A stretch of 64,000 nt of DNA from Pontibacterium sinense (GTDB taxonomy: Bacteria; Pseudomonadota; Gammaproteobacteria; Pseudomonadales; Balneatricaceae): positions 1 to 64,000 of the forward strand of contig NZ_JADEYS010000005.1 in assembly GCF_015209595.1 (NCBI RefSeq), read 5' to 3'. A program made the translations under genes and the position numbers. The notes below the pieces were generated by a model that did not search any database, was not told the origin of the DNA, and worked only from the letters and a program-made list of their open reading frames with translations. This document shows positions 1 through 8,052 of this stretch, in pieces. Each line of letters opens with the position of its first letter. Position 1 is the first letter of the stretch.

Positions 1-63
1 AAACGCCTTAGCGCCGATGGTAGTGTGGGGCTTCCCCATGTGAGAGTAGGTCATTGCCAAGCA
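1..63 (+). rRNA. rrf: 5S ribosomal RNA, 3' end (partial)
   Basis: The first ~62 bases match the conserved 3' half of gammaproteobacterial 5S rRNA: the block with GCGCCGATGGTAGTGTGGGG, then CCCCATG and GAGAGTAGG, ending in the 3' strand of helix I (TGCCAAGC). The 5' half lies outside the window, so the window opens at the end of an rRNA operon. The exact 3' end is uncertain by a few bases. Confidence 0.93.
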
Positions 64-93
64 CCTAATTAGTACCCTTGTGGTATGAGAGAG

Positions 94-124
94 AACCCCA
101 GTTGCGATGCAGCTGGGGTTTTTT
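94..124 (+). terminator. rRNA operon intrinsic terminator
   Basis: A 12-bp stem (94-105 with 109-120, one G-T pair, 3-nt loop) is followed by a run of T. It lies about 30 bases after the 5S end and is the expected rRNA operon terminator. Confidence 0.9.
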
Positions 125-564
125 CGTTATGGCCGGAGATCAAAACGGCCGCGCACTGCGCGCTCCCATCTTAATGTAGGGTTATCTTCAGGCAACCAGG
201 CAGGCATCAGCATGCCTTCTGCCAATCACCTTAGTTCTGAACTCGAACACGTCATCCGCGCTTCTCCGAAGCCCTTGTCGCCTAAAGACGCTTCTATAAG
301 GCGCATTCTCTAAACTCATGGTGCGCTACACTGTGTTTACTCTCGCCACCACGTTGATATCTCATCGACTCTTATCAAAGTAATTCCGATTACTGTGCGA
401 CTGCAAAAAAAAGATCGCTAAATTTTCCTAATGCTATCTTCGTATGTGCCGCTATACCTGCATGTCTATATGGTTTCCTTATTATGCTGCGTATGCGTTA
501 ACCGCGCTGTAATAGAGCCACTCTAGGCTCAGGTTACAAAACACTTTTCTTACAGGTATTTGCA
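125..564. other. intergenic stretch between rRNA terminator and fabI
   Basis: I see no supported gene, tRNA or repeat here. A 68-codon open frame starts inside the rRNA terminator, lacks a ribosome binding site and encodes no recognisable protein, so I do not call it. The right half is AT-rich and probably carries the fabI promoter, but no convincing -35/-10 pair stands out. Confidence 0.5.
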
Positions 565-1338
565 ATGAGTAATAAGCTGTCTCTGGAAGGCCGTAAAGGT
601 CTGGTTGTTGGTATTGCGAACGACAAAAGCATCGCTTATGGCTGTGCTCAAGCGTTGAAAGAGCTCGGTGCTGACCTGTGTGTGACGTATATGAATGAGA
701 AATCATTGCAGTACATGGGGCCATTAGCTGATCGCTTAGGGGCGGAGCTCATCTTGCCTTTAGACGTGAGCTCGGAAGCGGAAATGGATGAGTTGTTTCA
801 GACGATCGAGCGGACGTGGGGCAAACTTGATTTTGTCGTTCATTCCGTTGCGTGGTCACCTTTGGAGGAGTTGCACGGTCGATTGACTGACAGCACATCT
901 GAAGGGTTTTGTAAGGCGATGGATATCTCTTGCCATTCTTTTATCCGAATGGCCAAACGGGCTGAGGGGTTGATGAAAGACGGTGGGACGTTGGTCACCA
1001 TGAGTTACTACGGATCAGAGAAGGTTGTAGATCATTACAACATGATGGGGCCGATCAAAGCTGCACTGGAAAGCTCCACTCGTTATCTAGCGGCAGAGCT
1101 AGGCGACAAAAATATTCGCGTACACTCGATTTCACCCGGGCCTATGCCTACCCGAGCGGCTTCTGGTATTGATCATTTCGATCAACTGATGGAGCAGTCA
1201 ATTGCACGCTCACCACTTCATAAACTGGCGACACCAGAAGACGTTGGTAACTTGGTGGCGTTTCTGATTAGCGATTTGGGCCAGAGAATGACTGGTAACC
1301 TCGTGTATGTGGATGCCGGCGATAATATTATGTCCTGA
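565..1338 (+). CDS. fabI: Enoyl-[acyl-carrier-protein] reductase (NADH), FabI type
   Basis: This 257-residue short-chain dehydrogenase matches the FabI family, which reduces trans-2-enoyl-ACP in the last step of each fatty-acid elongation cycle in the cytoplasm. Visible features are the N-terminal nucleotide-binding segment with the FabI-specific SIAYG after GIANDK (about residues 16-27), a Tyr-x6-Lys active site (YNMMGPIK) with an additional upstream tyrosine in SYYGSE, the TRAASGI substrate-loop motif, and a C-terminal VDAGDNIM. Length is normal for FabI. An ACAGG sequence precedes the ATG. It stands alone between an rRNA operon and a convergent CoA-transferase gene. It could be a second FabI-like paralogue rather than the main enzyme; nothing here tells which. 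Confidence 0.86.
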   Translation: MSNKLSLEGRKGLVVGIANDKSIAYGCAQALKELGADLCVTYMNEKSLQYMGPLADRLGAELILPLDVSSEAEMDELFQTIERTWGKLDFVVHSVAWSPLEELHGRLTDSTSEGFCKAMDISCHSFIRMAKRAEGLMKDGGTLVTMSYYGSEKVVDHYNMMGPIKAALESSTRYLAAELGDKNIRVHSISPGPMPTRAASGIDHFDQLMEQSIARSPLHKLATPEDVGNLVAFLISDLGQRMTGNLVYVDAGDNIMS

Positions 1339-1436
1339 TAGAGGATGCAGATCAGGAGAGAGGCCACGCAGTCTTGTGTGCACTGTAGTTAATAAACAGA
1401 GATTGATCGCCTCAATTCGAAAGGATTCGTAAAAGG

Positions 1437-1489
1437 CTCCGTACCCGACGCAAAAAATGACCAACGCACGACCAGATTTGGGTACGGAG
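1437..1489. repeat. 10-bp inverted repeat with 33-nt spacer
   Basis: CTCCGTACCC (1437-1446) is repeated as its exact reverse complement at 1480-1489. It lies between the convergent fabI and CoA-transferase genes and directly abuts the hairpin at 1492-1518. It could be half of a composite terminator or a remnant of a small palindromic element. Confidence 0.6.
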
Positions 1490-1491
1490 AA

Positions 1492-1518
1492 AGGCCTTGA
1501 TGTCAGATCTCAAGGCCT
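1492..1518 (-). terminator. probable terminator of the CoA-transferase gene
   Basis: A perfect 9-bp inverted repeat (AGGCCTTGA at 1492-1500, TCAAGGCCT at 1510-1518) lies just past the minus-strand stop codon. On the minus strand it is followed by TTTCT, a short U tract, so termination may be only partial. Confidence 0.55.
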
Positions 1519-1530
1519 GAAACCAGCAGA

Positions 1531-3186
1531 TTAGGCTGCCGGGGATGCAAGAACCCTGTGTGTTTCCAAGTGCTCGTCTTGGGCGTGTAGCATGTTGCGG
1601 AACAGATTACGCATGTGCTTGATGGGCATGCTACCGCGGTGATCCAGATTCATCGGGCCGTCGTGAAATAGACGCGGATCCATCATATCCAGATCATCAT
1701 CAATGATCGGTCTGAAATCCATCTGATCAAGAATATCCCTTTGTAGGTCTATTCCAGGCGCAATTTCAATGAGCTTTAAACCTTCCGGGGTGAGCCGGAA
1801 AACAGCTCGCTCGGTGATAAACATAACGGATTGCCCGTTGCGTATAGCTGCTTCCCCGTTAAAGGTAATTTGTTGCACCGATTGACGGAATTTCCGAATA
1901 GCCCCGTTGCTGATAATCTTTAGATTGTGCTCTTCAATTTCCAGTGTTTGACGGCCGGAAGTGAACGTGCCGAGAAAATAGAGATCACCGGTATTCTGGG
2001 TAATATTGATGAAGCCACCTGCGCCTGCTAGCTTGTTGCCAAAACGGCTGACATTTACGTGCCCTTCCGGGCATGTTTCAGCAAGCCCCAAAAAAGCCTG
2101 ATCCAAACCGCCTCCATCATAAAAATCGAATTGTGCTGGCTGATCTATGATTGCATGCGCATTGGTTACCGCGCCAAAACTGAGGCCGCTGGCGGGCTGC
2201 CCCCCGATTCCCCCGGGTTCGACTGTCAGAGTAAACTCGCTCAGGCGTCCCTCTTCGGCAGCAACTTGAGCTACAGTTTCGGGCATTCCAATGCCCAGAT
2301 TAACCACGGAGCCCTTTCGAAGCTCCATCAGAGCTCGACGTCCAATGACCTTGCGGGCGTCCAATGGCATACTGCTCGTGCTGTTTTCAGAGACGCGGAT
2401 ATCTCCACAGTAGGCGGGGTTAAACGGTTCGGAGAAGGTTTGCAGATGATCTTCGGCAGGTGAGACAACAACATGATCTACCAGAATGCCGGGGATGCGC
2501 ACCCGGTCAGGTGTCAGTTGGTGTTGATCGGTGATCCGTTCTACCTGCACAATCACTTTACCGCCGCTGTTTCTAACGGCTTGTGCAATAGCGAGCGCCT
2601 CCAGGGGCAATGCTTCACGCTCCATTGATATATTGCCTTTGTGATCGGCAGTGGTGCCGCGTAATAGAGCAATGTCGATGGAAAAGCCTTTGTAGAACAG
2701 CTGTTCCTCACCCATGATTTCGACTAGCTCAATGAGGTTCTCTTGCGAAATGTCGTTGATCTTTCCGCCTTCATATCTCGGATCGACAAATGTGTCGAGA
2801 CCGACATGGGTCAGGGTGCCTTTTTTTCCGGCGGCTATATCTCGGAACAGATGACAGATGACGCCTTGGGGAAGGTTGTACGCTTCTATTTTGTTATCCA
2901 AGGCAAGTTTTCCGAGCGAAGGGGCTAAACCCCAATGACCGCCTACAACTCTCTGGACCAGCCCTTCATGACCAAAATGATTAAGGCCTTTCATCTGCCC
3001 ATCACCCTGTCCAGCGGCATATACTAACGAGAGGTCACGTGGATGCCCTTCTTCCAGAAAGCGCCGTTCAATGGCTTTAGCCAGGTGTTCAGCGAAGCCT
3101 ATACCAATAAAACCTGCGGTTACTACGGTACTGCCGTCAGGAATCAGTTGTGCCGCTGCTGCAGAAGAAAGGATGTAGTCGCTCAT
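1531..3186 (-). CDS. Acyl-CoA:acetate/propionate CoA-transferase (YdiF/Pct-like, class I)
   Basis: The protein is a fused two-domain class I CoA-transferase, which swaps CoA between short-chain acyl-CoAs and free acids such as acetate or propionate through a glutamyl-CoA thioester. The catalytic glutamate sits in the VEPGGIGG motif (residue 323 from this start), and the C-terminal IEIAPGIDLQRDILDQMDF block is characteristic of the YdiF group. I chose the ATG at 3186, preceded by GGGCGAG; an in-frame ATG at 3198 would add MGEN. The length of about 551 residues is slightly long because of a tail after the conserved core. A sigma-54 promoter (3231-3247) and a sigma-54 activator gene lie directly upstream on the same strand, so expression is probably induced by a carbon-source signal. 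The actual substrate cannot be read from sequence. Confidence 0.85.
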   Translation of the reverse strand: MSDYILSSAAAAQLIPDGSTVVTAGFIGIGFAEHLAKAIERRFLEEGHPRDLSLVYAAGQGDGQMKGLNHFGHEGLVQRVVGGHWGLAPSLGKLALDNKIEAYNLPQGVICHLFRDIAAGKKGTLTHVGLDTFVDPRYEGGKINDISQENLIELVEIMGEEQLFYKGFSIDIALLRGTTADHKGNISMEREALPLEALAIAQAVRNSGGKVIVQVERITDQHQLTPDRVRIPGILVDHVVVSPAEDHLQTFSEPFNPAYCGDIRVSENSTSSMPLDARKVIGRRALMELRKGSVVNLGIGMPETVAQVAAEEGRLSEFTLTVEPGGIGGQPASGLSFGAVTNAHAIIDQPAQFDFYDGGGLDQAFLGLAETCPEGHVNVSRFGNKLAGAGGFINITQNTGDLYFLGTFTSGRQTLEIEEHNLKIISNGAIRKFRQSVQQITFNGEAAIRNGQSVMFITERAVFRLTPEGLKLIEIAPGIDLQRDILDQMDFRPIIDDDLDMMDPRLFHDGPMNLDHRGSMPIKHMRNLFRNMLHAQDEHLETHRVLASPAA

Positions 3187-3200
3187 GTTCTCGCCCATCT

Positions 3201-3214
3201 GTTCTTTTTATTTT
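3201..3214 (-). promoter_or_regulatory. A-rich Hfq/Crc-like motif in CoA-transferase leader
   Basis: On the minus strand this reads AAAATAAAAAGAAC and contains AATAAAAA, a match to the AANAANAA catabolite-activity motif bound by Hfq with Crc in pseudomonads. It lies between the predicted transcription start (about 3220) and the start codon. Crc is encoded at 20.3 kb. Function is inferred. Confidence 0.4.
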
Positions 3215-3230
3215 AGAAGGGGTTAATAAC

Positions 3231-3247
3231 AGCAAAGGCTGAGCCAG
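3231..3247 (-). promoter_or_regulatory. sigma-54 (-24/-12) promoter of the CoA-transferase gene
   Basis: The minus strand reads CTGGCTCAGCCTTTGCT: TGGC, seven bases, TTGC, then T, with GG and GC at the exact spacing required by sigma-54. The predicted start is near 3220, giving a 34-base leader to the ATG at 3186. The gene just upstream encodes a sigma-54 activator. Confidence 0.75.
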
Positions 3248-3313
3248 AAAACGCTTAGCTTATTTAAAACAAAGAGTTATGTGGGTTTCTGCTTACGCTA
3301 AGGCTAATCTTTC

Positions 3314-3335
3314 TAGCAATATGTATGGGTTGCTA
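3314..3335. promoter_or_regulatory. dyad, candidate upstream activator site
   Basis: TAGCAA and TTGCTA form a 6-bp dyad separated by 10 bases, centred about 105 bases upstream of the predicted sigma-54 start. That is a typical place for a dimeric enhancer-binding protein, presumably the product of the adjacent regulator gene. Confidence 0.45.
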
Positions 3336-3391
3336 TGCAGTTGTGTATAGTTGGTGTTTTAAAAATAAGACACTTTCTGTTTCGGAACAAT

Positions 3392-4777
3392 TTATTGTTG
3401 ATTACAGCGCTTCAGACGTTCGTAAAATGTAGCGCGAGAGATTCCCAGGTTGCGGGCCGCAGCCGATTTATTACCTCCCGATTGAATCAAAGCTTGCTCC
3501 AGAGCGATGCGTTCGGCCTGTAAGCGGTGATCATTCAGGCTTTCTGCTGTGCGGGGAGGCGAGAGTGGGGTATCAGAGGGCAGATCGTCTAGCGCCCCCA
3601 GATCGACAGGCTCGATCTGCTGGCCTTCGGCCATCACGCAGGCGCGCTCCAGACGGTTACGTAATTCGCGTACGTTCCCCGGCCAGGGATAAGAAAGCAA
3701 CCATGATTGGGCCGCTTCTGAAAGCGATAGGGCAGGCAATTGAGTGTCTTTTTGGATTTGTGGCAGCAGCTTAGTACTGAGCATCAAGACGTCGCTGTTA
3801 CGCTCTCTGAGTGGGGGCAAGCGCATCGGAAGGACGTTGAGTCTGAAGTAGAGGTCCGCCCTGAATTCGCCACTATCGACCAAGGCTCGAAGATCTTTTG
3901 CGGTGGCTGCGATCACCCGGACATCAACTTTTTCCAGGCGATTAGAGCCTAATGCTTCGACCTCCCGTTCCTGCAACACGCGTAGTAACTTACTTTGCAT
4001 CGGCAGTGGCATTTCAGCGATTTCGTCGAGAAAGAGCGTTCCGCCGTTCGCGAGCTGAATTTTCCCCTGGCGTCCTTTACGGTCCGCACCCGTATAAGCG
4101 CCTGGCGCTGTGCCAAACAGCTCCGCTTCAACCAGGGATTCGGGCAGTGCGCCCATGTTAATACCCACAAATGGACCGTGACGACGGGGAGATGCGTGGT
4201 GAATACCTTGTGCCAGTAACTCTTTCCCTGTACCTGTTTCGCCCAAGAGCAACAGTGTGGTATCCAGTTGTGCGGCGCGCAGGGCTTGGCGTTTTAACAG
4301 GCGAATTGAGTCTGATTCTCCCAGTAGATCGTCCAGTGCGTATTTGGACGGGCGGATCAGGTTTTCCGATTCAAACTGGCGGCGCAGGCGGGCGAACTTA
4401 TCAAACAGTGGCTGTAAGCTGTCCAGATCGTCGTAAAAAACGAATCCCAGTGCTCCCATGATCTCTTTGTTGGCATTCTTCAGCGGCAGACGAGTAACCA
4501 AACACCAGCGACCATTAATGGACATTAGATCGACAAATACGGGCTTGCCACTTTTCACCACTCTGGGCATTTGTGTGGTTGGTAATACAGCTTCTATATT
4601 CTGGCCTACGAGGTTGGCCTCATTGGGTAGTCCCATCAATTGGCGATATTGATCGCTGATCCAGGCAATACGGCATTCGGCATCTATCGCGATTGACCCC
4701 TGGCAAAGGTTGGATAGCAACTCCAGCAAGTGCTGGTTGTCTGCGTCAATATTGAGGATTTCTGAGAGGTGTTGCAT
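3392..4777 (-). CDS. Sigma-54-dependent transcriptional activator (PAS / AAA+ / Fis-type HTH)
   Basis: This 461-residue enhancer-binding protein has an N-terminal PAS-like sensory domain (about 20-120), a central AAA+ domain and a C-terminal Fis-type helix-turn-helix ending in GNKSAAARNLGISRATFYERL. Walker A is GETGTGKE (179-186). The sigma-54 contact loop reads GAYTGA (226-231), a conservative variant of GAFTGA. Walker B lies in GGTLFLDEIAEMP, followed by the R-finger region. There is no receiver domain, so it should sense a ligand directly instead of being phosphorylated. It is followed on the same strand by a CoA-transferase gene whose upstream region has a sigma-54 promoter and a dyad, so that gene is the likely target. 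Start: ATG at 4777. Confidence 0.88.
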   Translation of the reverse strand: MQHLSEILNIDADNQHLLELLSNLCQGSIAIDAECRIAWISDQYRQLMGLPNEANLVGQNIEAVLPTTQMPRVVKSGKPVFVDLMSINGRWCLVTRLPLKNANKEIMGALGFVFYDDLDSLQPLFDKFARLRRQFESENLIRPSKYALDDLLGESDSIRLLKRQALRAAQLDTTLLLLGETGTGKELLAQGIHHASPRRHGPFVGINMGALPESLVEAELFGTAPGAYTGADRKGRQGKIQLANGGTLFLDEIAEMPLPMQSKLLRVLQEREVEALGSNRLEKVDVRVIAATAKDLRALVDSGEFRADLYFRLNVLPMRLPPLRERNSDVLMLSTKLLPQIQKDTQLPALSLSEAAQSWLLSYPWPGNVRELRNRLERACVMAEGQQIEPVDLGALDDLPSDTPLSPPRTAESLNDHRLQAERIALEQALIQSGGNKSAAARNLGISRATFYERLKRCNQQ

Positions 4778-4971
4778 ACCAGTCCTTTCTTAATGCTCAG
4801 TGCAGTGTATGAATACTCATACTATCGTATTTTGAACATATAGGGATGTTTGGCTGAGAATAGCCTGTTCTCAGGGGTAGGGCTTGATGTTTCGGATAGA
4901 CTAGTAATGATGGTGTGGGCGTATAGGGAATATGAATACGCCTCCTGATAAATATCCAGATTCGATAATGA

Positions 4972-5667
4972 TTATTTAAGCGCGGTTAGATACTTTTGTT
5001 TATCCATAACTTTCAGCTGGCGGAGAATATTTGCTTGTTTGGCGGCTAAGCGGCGGCTAGGAGTACGTGCTTTAAATTGGGAGGGGGCAGGTAAAACTGC
5101 TGCCAGCAACGCGGCATCCTTATAGCTAATGTTCTGAATGGGTTTATTTAACTGGTAAATACTACCTCGTTTTACCCCATAGTCTGAGGTGCCAAACTGA
5201 GCAATATTCAGGTAAACCTCTAGAATGCGACGCTTATCCCAGAACAACTCAAGCAGCATCGCAAGCGGAATCTCTAGTGCTTTCCGGACATAACTTCTGC
5301 CCTCCCAGAGGAACAAGTTCTTAACGACTTGTTGAGTAATGGTGCTTCCACCTCTGGACGTCTTTCCTTGAAGCGCATTGTTAACGGCCTCAGAGGTTGC
5401 CTCAAAATCGACCCCATGATGGGTTGGGAATTTCTGATCTTCAGAAGCAATAACAGCAAACTGTATATTAAGAGGAATGTCTTCGATATCAATCCACTCA
5501 AACTTTACAGCGTCTTTTTTATTATCAAATACATAGTCAATACTATGTGCGATCATAAATGCGCTGGTTGGAATATTAATCCACTTAAATGAGGCCATAA
5601 GCAGCAGAATAATTCCAAGAAACGAGGCGCATAAATATAACAGCTTTCTAAAATATTTTTTCAGCAT
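4972..5667 (-). CDS. mtgA: Monofunctional biosynthetic peptidoglycan glycosyltransferase
   Basis: The protein is a GT51 transglycosylase that polymerises lipid II into glycan strands at the outer face of the inner membrane. It has one N-terminal membrane anchor (about residues 10-30) and the GT51 motifs: EDQKF with catalytic Glu76, GGSTITQQ (106-113), and RKALEIPLAMLLE followed by KRRILEVYLNIAQFG. No transpeptidase domain is present. At 231 residues it has the usual MtgA length. The gene is clearly richer in A+T than its neighbours, with many AAA, TTA and ATA codons, which suggests acquisition from elsewhere. It stands alone, with a tRNA-Phe gene further upstream on the same strand. Confidence 0.93.
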   Translation of the reverse strand: MLKKYFRKLLYLCASFLGIILLLMASFKWINIPTSAFMIAHSIDYVFDNKKDAVKFEWIDIEDIPLNIQFAVIASEDQKFPTHHGVDFEATSEAVNNALQGKTSRGGSTITQQVVKNLFLWEGRSYVRKALEIPLAMLLELFWDKRRILEVYLNIAQFGTSDYGVKRGSIYQLNKPIQNISYKDAALLAAVLPAPSQFKARTPSRRLAAKQANILRQLKVMDKQKYLTALK

Positions 5668-6039
5668 GGGGAATAATTCTATATATCCAGTAAATATTAA
5701 ATATCCATAGGTATCTAATCTTCCCTGTTATATCTGCTTAGGTTTATTAATTGTAAACCGGCTAGCAACCCAGGATCCCATGTTTGCATGAAGTAACCTG
5801 AGCGAGTGTATTAAGAAAAGTAGCAGGTCTCTGCTGTTCAAAAAACGACCATTATAGCCGATTCATGTTCTAGAGAACACGCTTTCTAACAGGTGTGTGG
5901 TGCCGGTTGCGGGATCTGGGTGGTGTCTTTGATTCCTGCATTTGGGCAGTGAATGACACATAGACGTGGGAACTTTGCGTTGTTGAGGGATCGGCAGTGC
6001 CGAGGGAGGCAAATCTGTTTTTCTGAAAGGAGCAGAAAC
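5668..6039. other. intergenic stretch upstream of mtgA
   Basis: No gene is supported here. The stretch starts AT-rich and presumably includes the mtgA promoter. A short dyad (TGTTCT, AG, AGAACA at 5866-5879) is the only structure I noticed before the tRNA terminator. A 125-codon frame that spans the tRNA is a shadow. Confidence 0.5.
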
Positions 6040-6083
6040 AAAAAAGCCCCGCTTTCCTAAAAAGGAATAAACGAGGCTTTAAA
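6040..6083 (-). terminator. intrinsic terminator after tRNA-Phe
   Basis: On the minus strand AAAGCCTCG pairs with CGGGGCTTT (one G-T pair) across a 20-nt loop and is followed by a T run. It begins directly after the tRNA CCA end. Confidence 0.85.
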
Positions 6084-6084
6084 G

Positions 6085-6160
6085 TGGTGCCCAGACGCGG
6101 AATCGAACCACGGACACGGGGATTTTCAATCCCCTGCTCTACCGACTGAGCTATCTGGGC
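6085..6160 (-). tRNA. tRNA-Phe (anticodon GAA)
   Basis: The minus strand reads as a complete 76-base tRNA beginning GCCCAGATAGCTCAGTCGG and ending with an encoded CCA. The acceptor stem GCCCAGA pairs with TCTGGGC. The anticodon arm is GGGGA-TTGAAAA-TCCCC, giving anticodon GAA for phenylalanine. The T arm carries GGTTCGATTCC. It is a single-gene unit with its own terminator. Confidence 0.97.
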
Positions 6161-6481
6161 AACGTCGTAACGTGGGTGCGTATTTAAAAGGTTTATCCGA
6201 ATCCTGTCAACGGAAAAACGGTGTTTTTTGTGTTTTTTTGCGTGCAAGGTGGGGGCATATTCAAATACAGGTGAAAAGGAGGGGCTTAGTTAGGGCTGAT
6301 TCTAAAAACAGCCTGTATTTTGGGGGGTACGCAACGGAGGTTGTACTGATAACTCCCTAAATCATCAAACTTTTCTGGGGCTGGCCGATAAGAATCAAAA
6401 CACTTGTTTGTTGTACTTGCTGAACAGGTGTAAAGATCGGTAGATTAGGGTACATACAAGAATTCTTCGGGCGGTCGCTAG
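6161..6481. other. upstream region of the MSHA locus
   Basis: No gene is seen. This gap holds the tRNA-Phe promoter (minus strand) and the promoter for the rightward pilus operon; a sigma-28-like element at 6366-6391 is the only candidate I can point to. Confidence 0.5.
6366..6391 (+). promoter_or_regulatory. candidate sigma-28 (FliA) promoter upstream of mshI
   Basis: GCCGATAA at 6384-6391 is an exact match to the sigma-28 -10 element. CAAACTTT at 6366-6373 matches the -35 consensus TAAAGTTT at six of eight positions, but with a 10-base spacer where 11 is preferred. The predicted start is about 80 bases before mshI. Confidence 0.35.
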
Positions 6482-7447
6482 ATGGATGTAAAGCAGATTG
6501 CAGCTAACTTTCCTTTCCTTAAGAAAAAGGGGCAGGCAAAAGGGTTAACGGCTTTGGCACTGGTCGATGGCGGTGTCGCGTTGGCACATGTCAGCAGTGG
6601 TAAAAAATCTGCGTTGACGGTGTGTGAATTTATTGAGACCCCCTCTCCGTTTACCGATATTAAATTGCTACGTGACCGCATTGATGCTTTAGGACTGACA
6701 GGCTCTCAGACTGTGGGTGTGTTGGATCAGGGAGCCTATCAATTGTTATTGGTGGACGCACCTGATGTGCCTGATGAGGAGATGGCGGATGCTTTACGTT
6801 GGCGCGTAAAGGATCTGGTTGGCTTTGATATCGAAAACTCCACGATTGATTACATCGAGCTGCCTGAAGATGCTTACCGTGGGCGTTCCCGAATGGTCTA
6901 TGCGGTTGTGGCTGAGAAATCTCAGACGGAACGGTTGGCTTCCTGGATAGAGGAGTTGGGGTTAGCTCCTGCAGTGGTCGATATCCCGGAGCTGGCGTTA
7001 CTGAATATCACTAAAAAGCTGGCTGATGAAGAAGCGGGTTTGGTGTTATTTCATTTGGGATCGCCATCTAGCAGTGTGAGTTTGCTTTCACAGGAAGCGA
7101 TGTATTTCACGCGCACACTGTCTTATGACGTGCAGCATGCGGATCTGAATCCGCATCAGTCTGCGAGTTCCGCCGTGTTGGAACTACAGCGGTCACTGGA
7201 TTATTACGAAAGCCAAGTGGGTAAATCACCTTGCGTAAAACTGCTTGTTCTTCCGATTCAAGTCGGAGAAACAGCATTAATGACAGAATTGCGAAGTAAT
7301 TTACCACTGGAGGTCCAGTCGTTGGACTTGGTGGATGTGGTCACGGCAGAGAAAGCATTGAATGTCGAAACGCAGCAACGTTGCCTACTCGCGGTGGCGG
7401 CAGCTTGTCGTAGTCTTCTCACTAGCCAGGGAAGTACCGCGAAATGA
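6482..7447 (+). CDS. mshI: MSHA biogenesis protein MshI (PilM-like)
   Basis: This 321-residue protein is the first gene of the pilus locus. It resembles MshI/PilM, the actin-fold cytoplasmic component that docks to the inner-membrane alignment complex of type IV pili. Recognisable parts are the early ALVDGGVALAHV strand, the block DEEMADALRWRVKDLVGFDIE shared by MshI proteins, and a C-terminal region with LELQRSLDYYES. It has no membrane segment. It overlaps the next gene by 4 bases (ATGA), so the two are translationally coupled. The ribosome binding site is weak. Confidence 0.82.
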   Translation: MDVKQIAANFPFLKKKGQAKGLTALALVDGGVALAHVSSGKKSALTVCEFIETPSPFTDIKLLRDRIDALGLTGSQTVGVLDQGAYQLLLVDAPDVPDEEMADALRWRVKDLVGFDIENSTIDYIELPEDAYRGRSRMVYAVVAEKSQTERLASWIEELGLAPAVVDIPELALLNITKKLADEEAGLVLFHLGSPSSSVSLLSQEAMYFTRTLSYDVQHADLNPHQSASSAVLELQRSLDYYESQVGKSPCVKLLVLPIQVGETALMTELRSNLPLEVQSLDLVDVVTAEKALNVETQQRCLLAVAAACRSLLTSQGSTAK

Positions 7448-8052
7448 AACAGCAAATCAATCTTTATACACCCAAAGTTGCTGTTGCACGGAGCATCTGG
7501 TCTCTACCATCGGTCATCATGATGGTTGTGTTGGTTACGCTGATTACGGCTTTCGTATCTTGGGGCGTGACTCAATATGCTGATGCTCAGGTGGCAAAGC
7601 TGGATGCGTTGCAGGCTAAAAATGATGGTCTGCCTGATCAGATCAAGATGTTGGAGAAACAGCGTAAGGATCTGAGACCTGATCCTGCCCTGATTCAGGA
7701 ACAGAAGCGAATCCGTCAACATATTGCTGAGAAACAAGAGTTGTCGGAAATGCTGAATCAAATGCAGCCGGGTGTATCCAATCAGGGGTTTTCTCCCTAT
7801 TTGTACGGGTTGGCATCGGCGAGCCGCCGTGGTGTCTGGATTACACAGTTTGATCTGAATCTGGCGCAGAGTCAGGTACAGTTGAATGGCCTTTCCAGAG
7901 AGCCCAATGACGTCCCTTTATTATTGCGTGATTTGGGTGAAACAGCCGCGTTTCGTGCGATCCGTATTGCTGATTTTTCTGTTGCGAAAGAGATCAAAGA
8001 TCACCGGTTTAAAGTACTGGCTTATGTGACAGGTGGAGGCGACGGTGAGTAA
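7444..8052 (+). CDS. PilN-like MSHA alignment-complex protein (MshI2)
   Basis: This 202-residue bitopic membrane protein begins with the PilN-type cytoplasmic motif MKQQINLYTPK, has one membrane helix (about residues 25-45) and then a periplasmic coiled coil and a small ferredoxin-like domain. PilN proteins bind PilM through the N-terminal INLY motif and pair with PilO. In this locus it sits between mshI and mshJ and overlaps both. It corresponds to the gene called mshI2 or pilN-like in other MSHA loci. Confidence 0.8.
   Translation: MKQQINLYTPKVAVARSIWSLPSVIMMVVLVTLITAFVSWGVTQYADAQVAKLDALQAKNDGLPDQIKMLEKQRKDLRPDPALIQEQKRIRQHIAEKQELSEMLNQMQPGVSNQGFSPYLYGLASASRRGVWITQFDLNLAQSQVQLNGLSREPNDVPLLLRDLGETAAFRAIRIADFSVAKEIKDHRFKVLAYVTGGGDGE

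Noticed and set aside
107..313. 68-codon open frame after the 5S terminator
   Set aside because: It starts inside the terminator hairpin, has no ribosome binding site and no recognisable protein pattern.
5870..6247. 125-codon frame on the minus strand
   Set aside because: It runs through the tRNA-Phe gene and its terminator, so it is not a gene.
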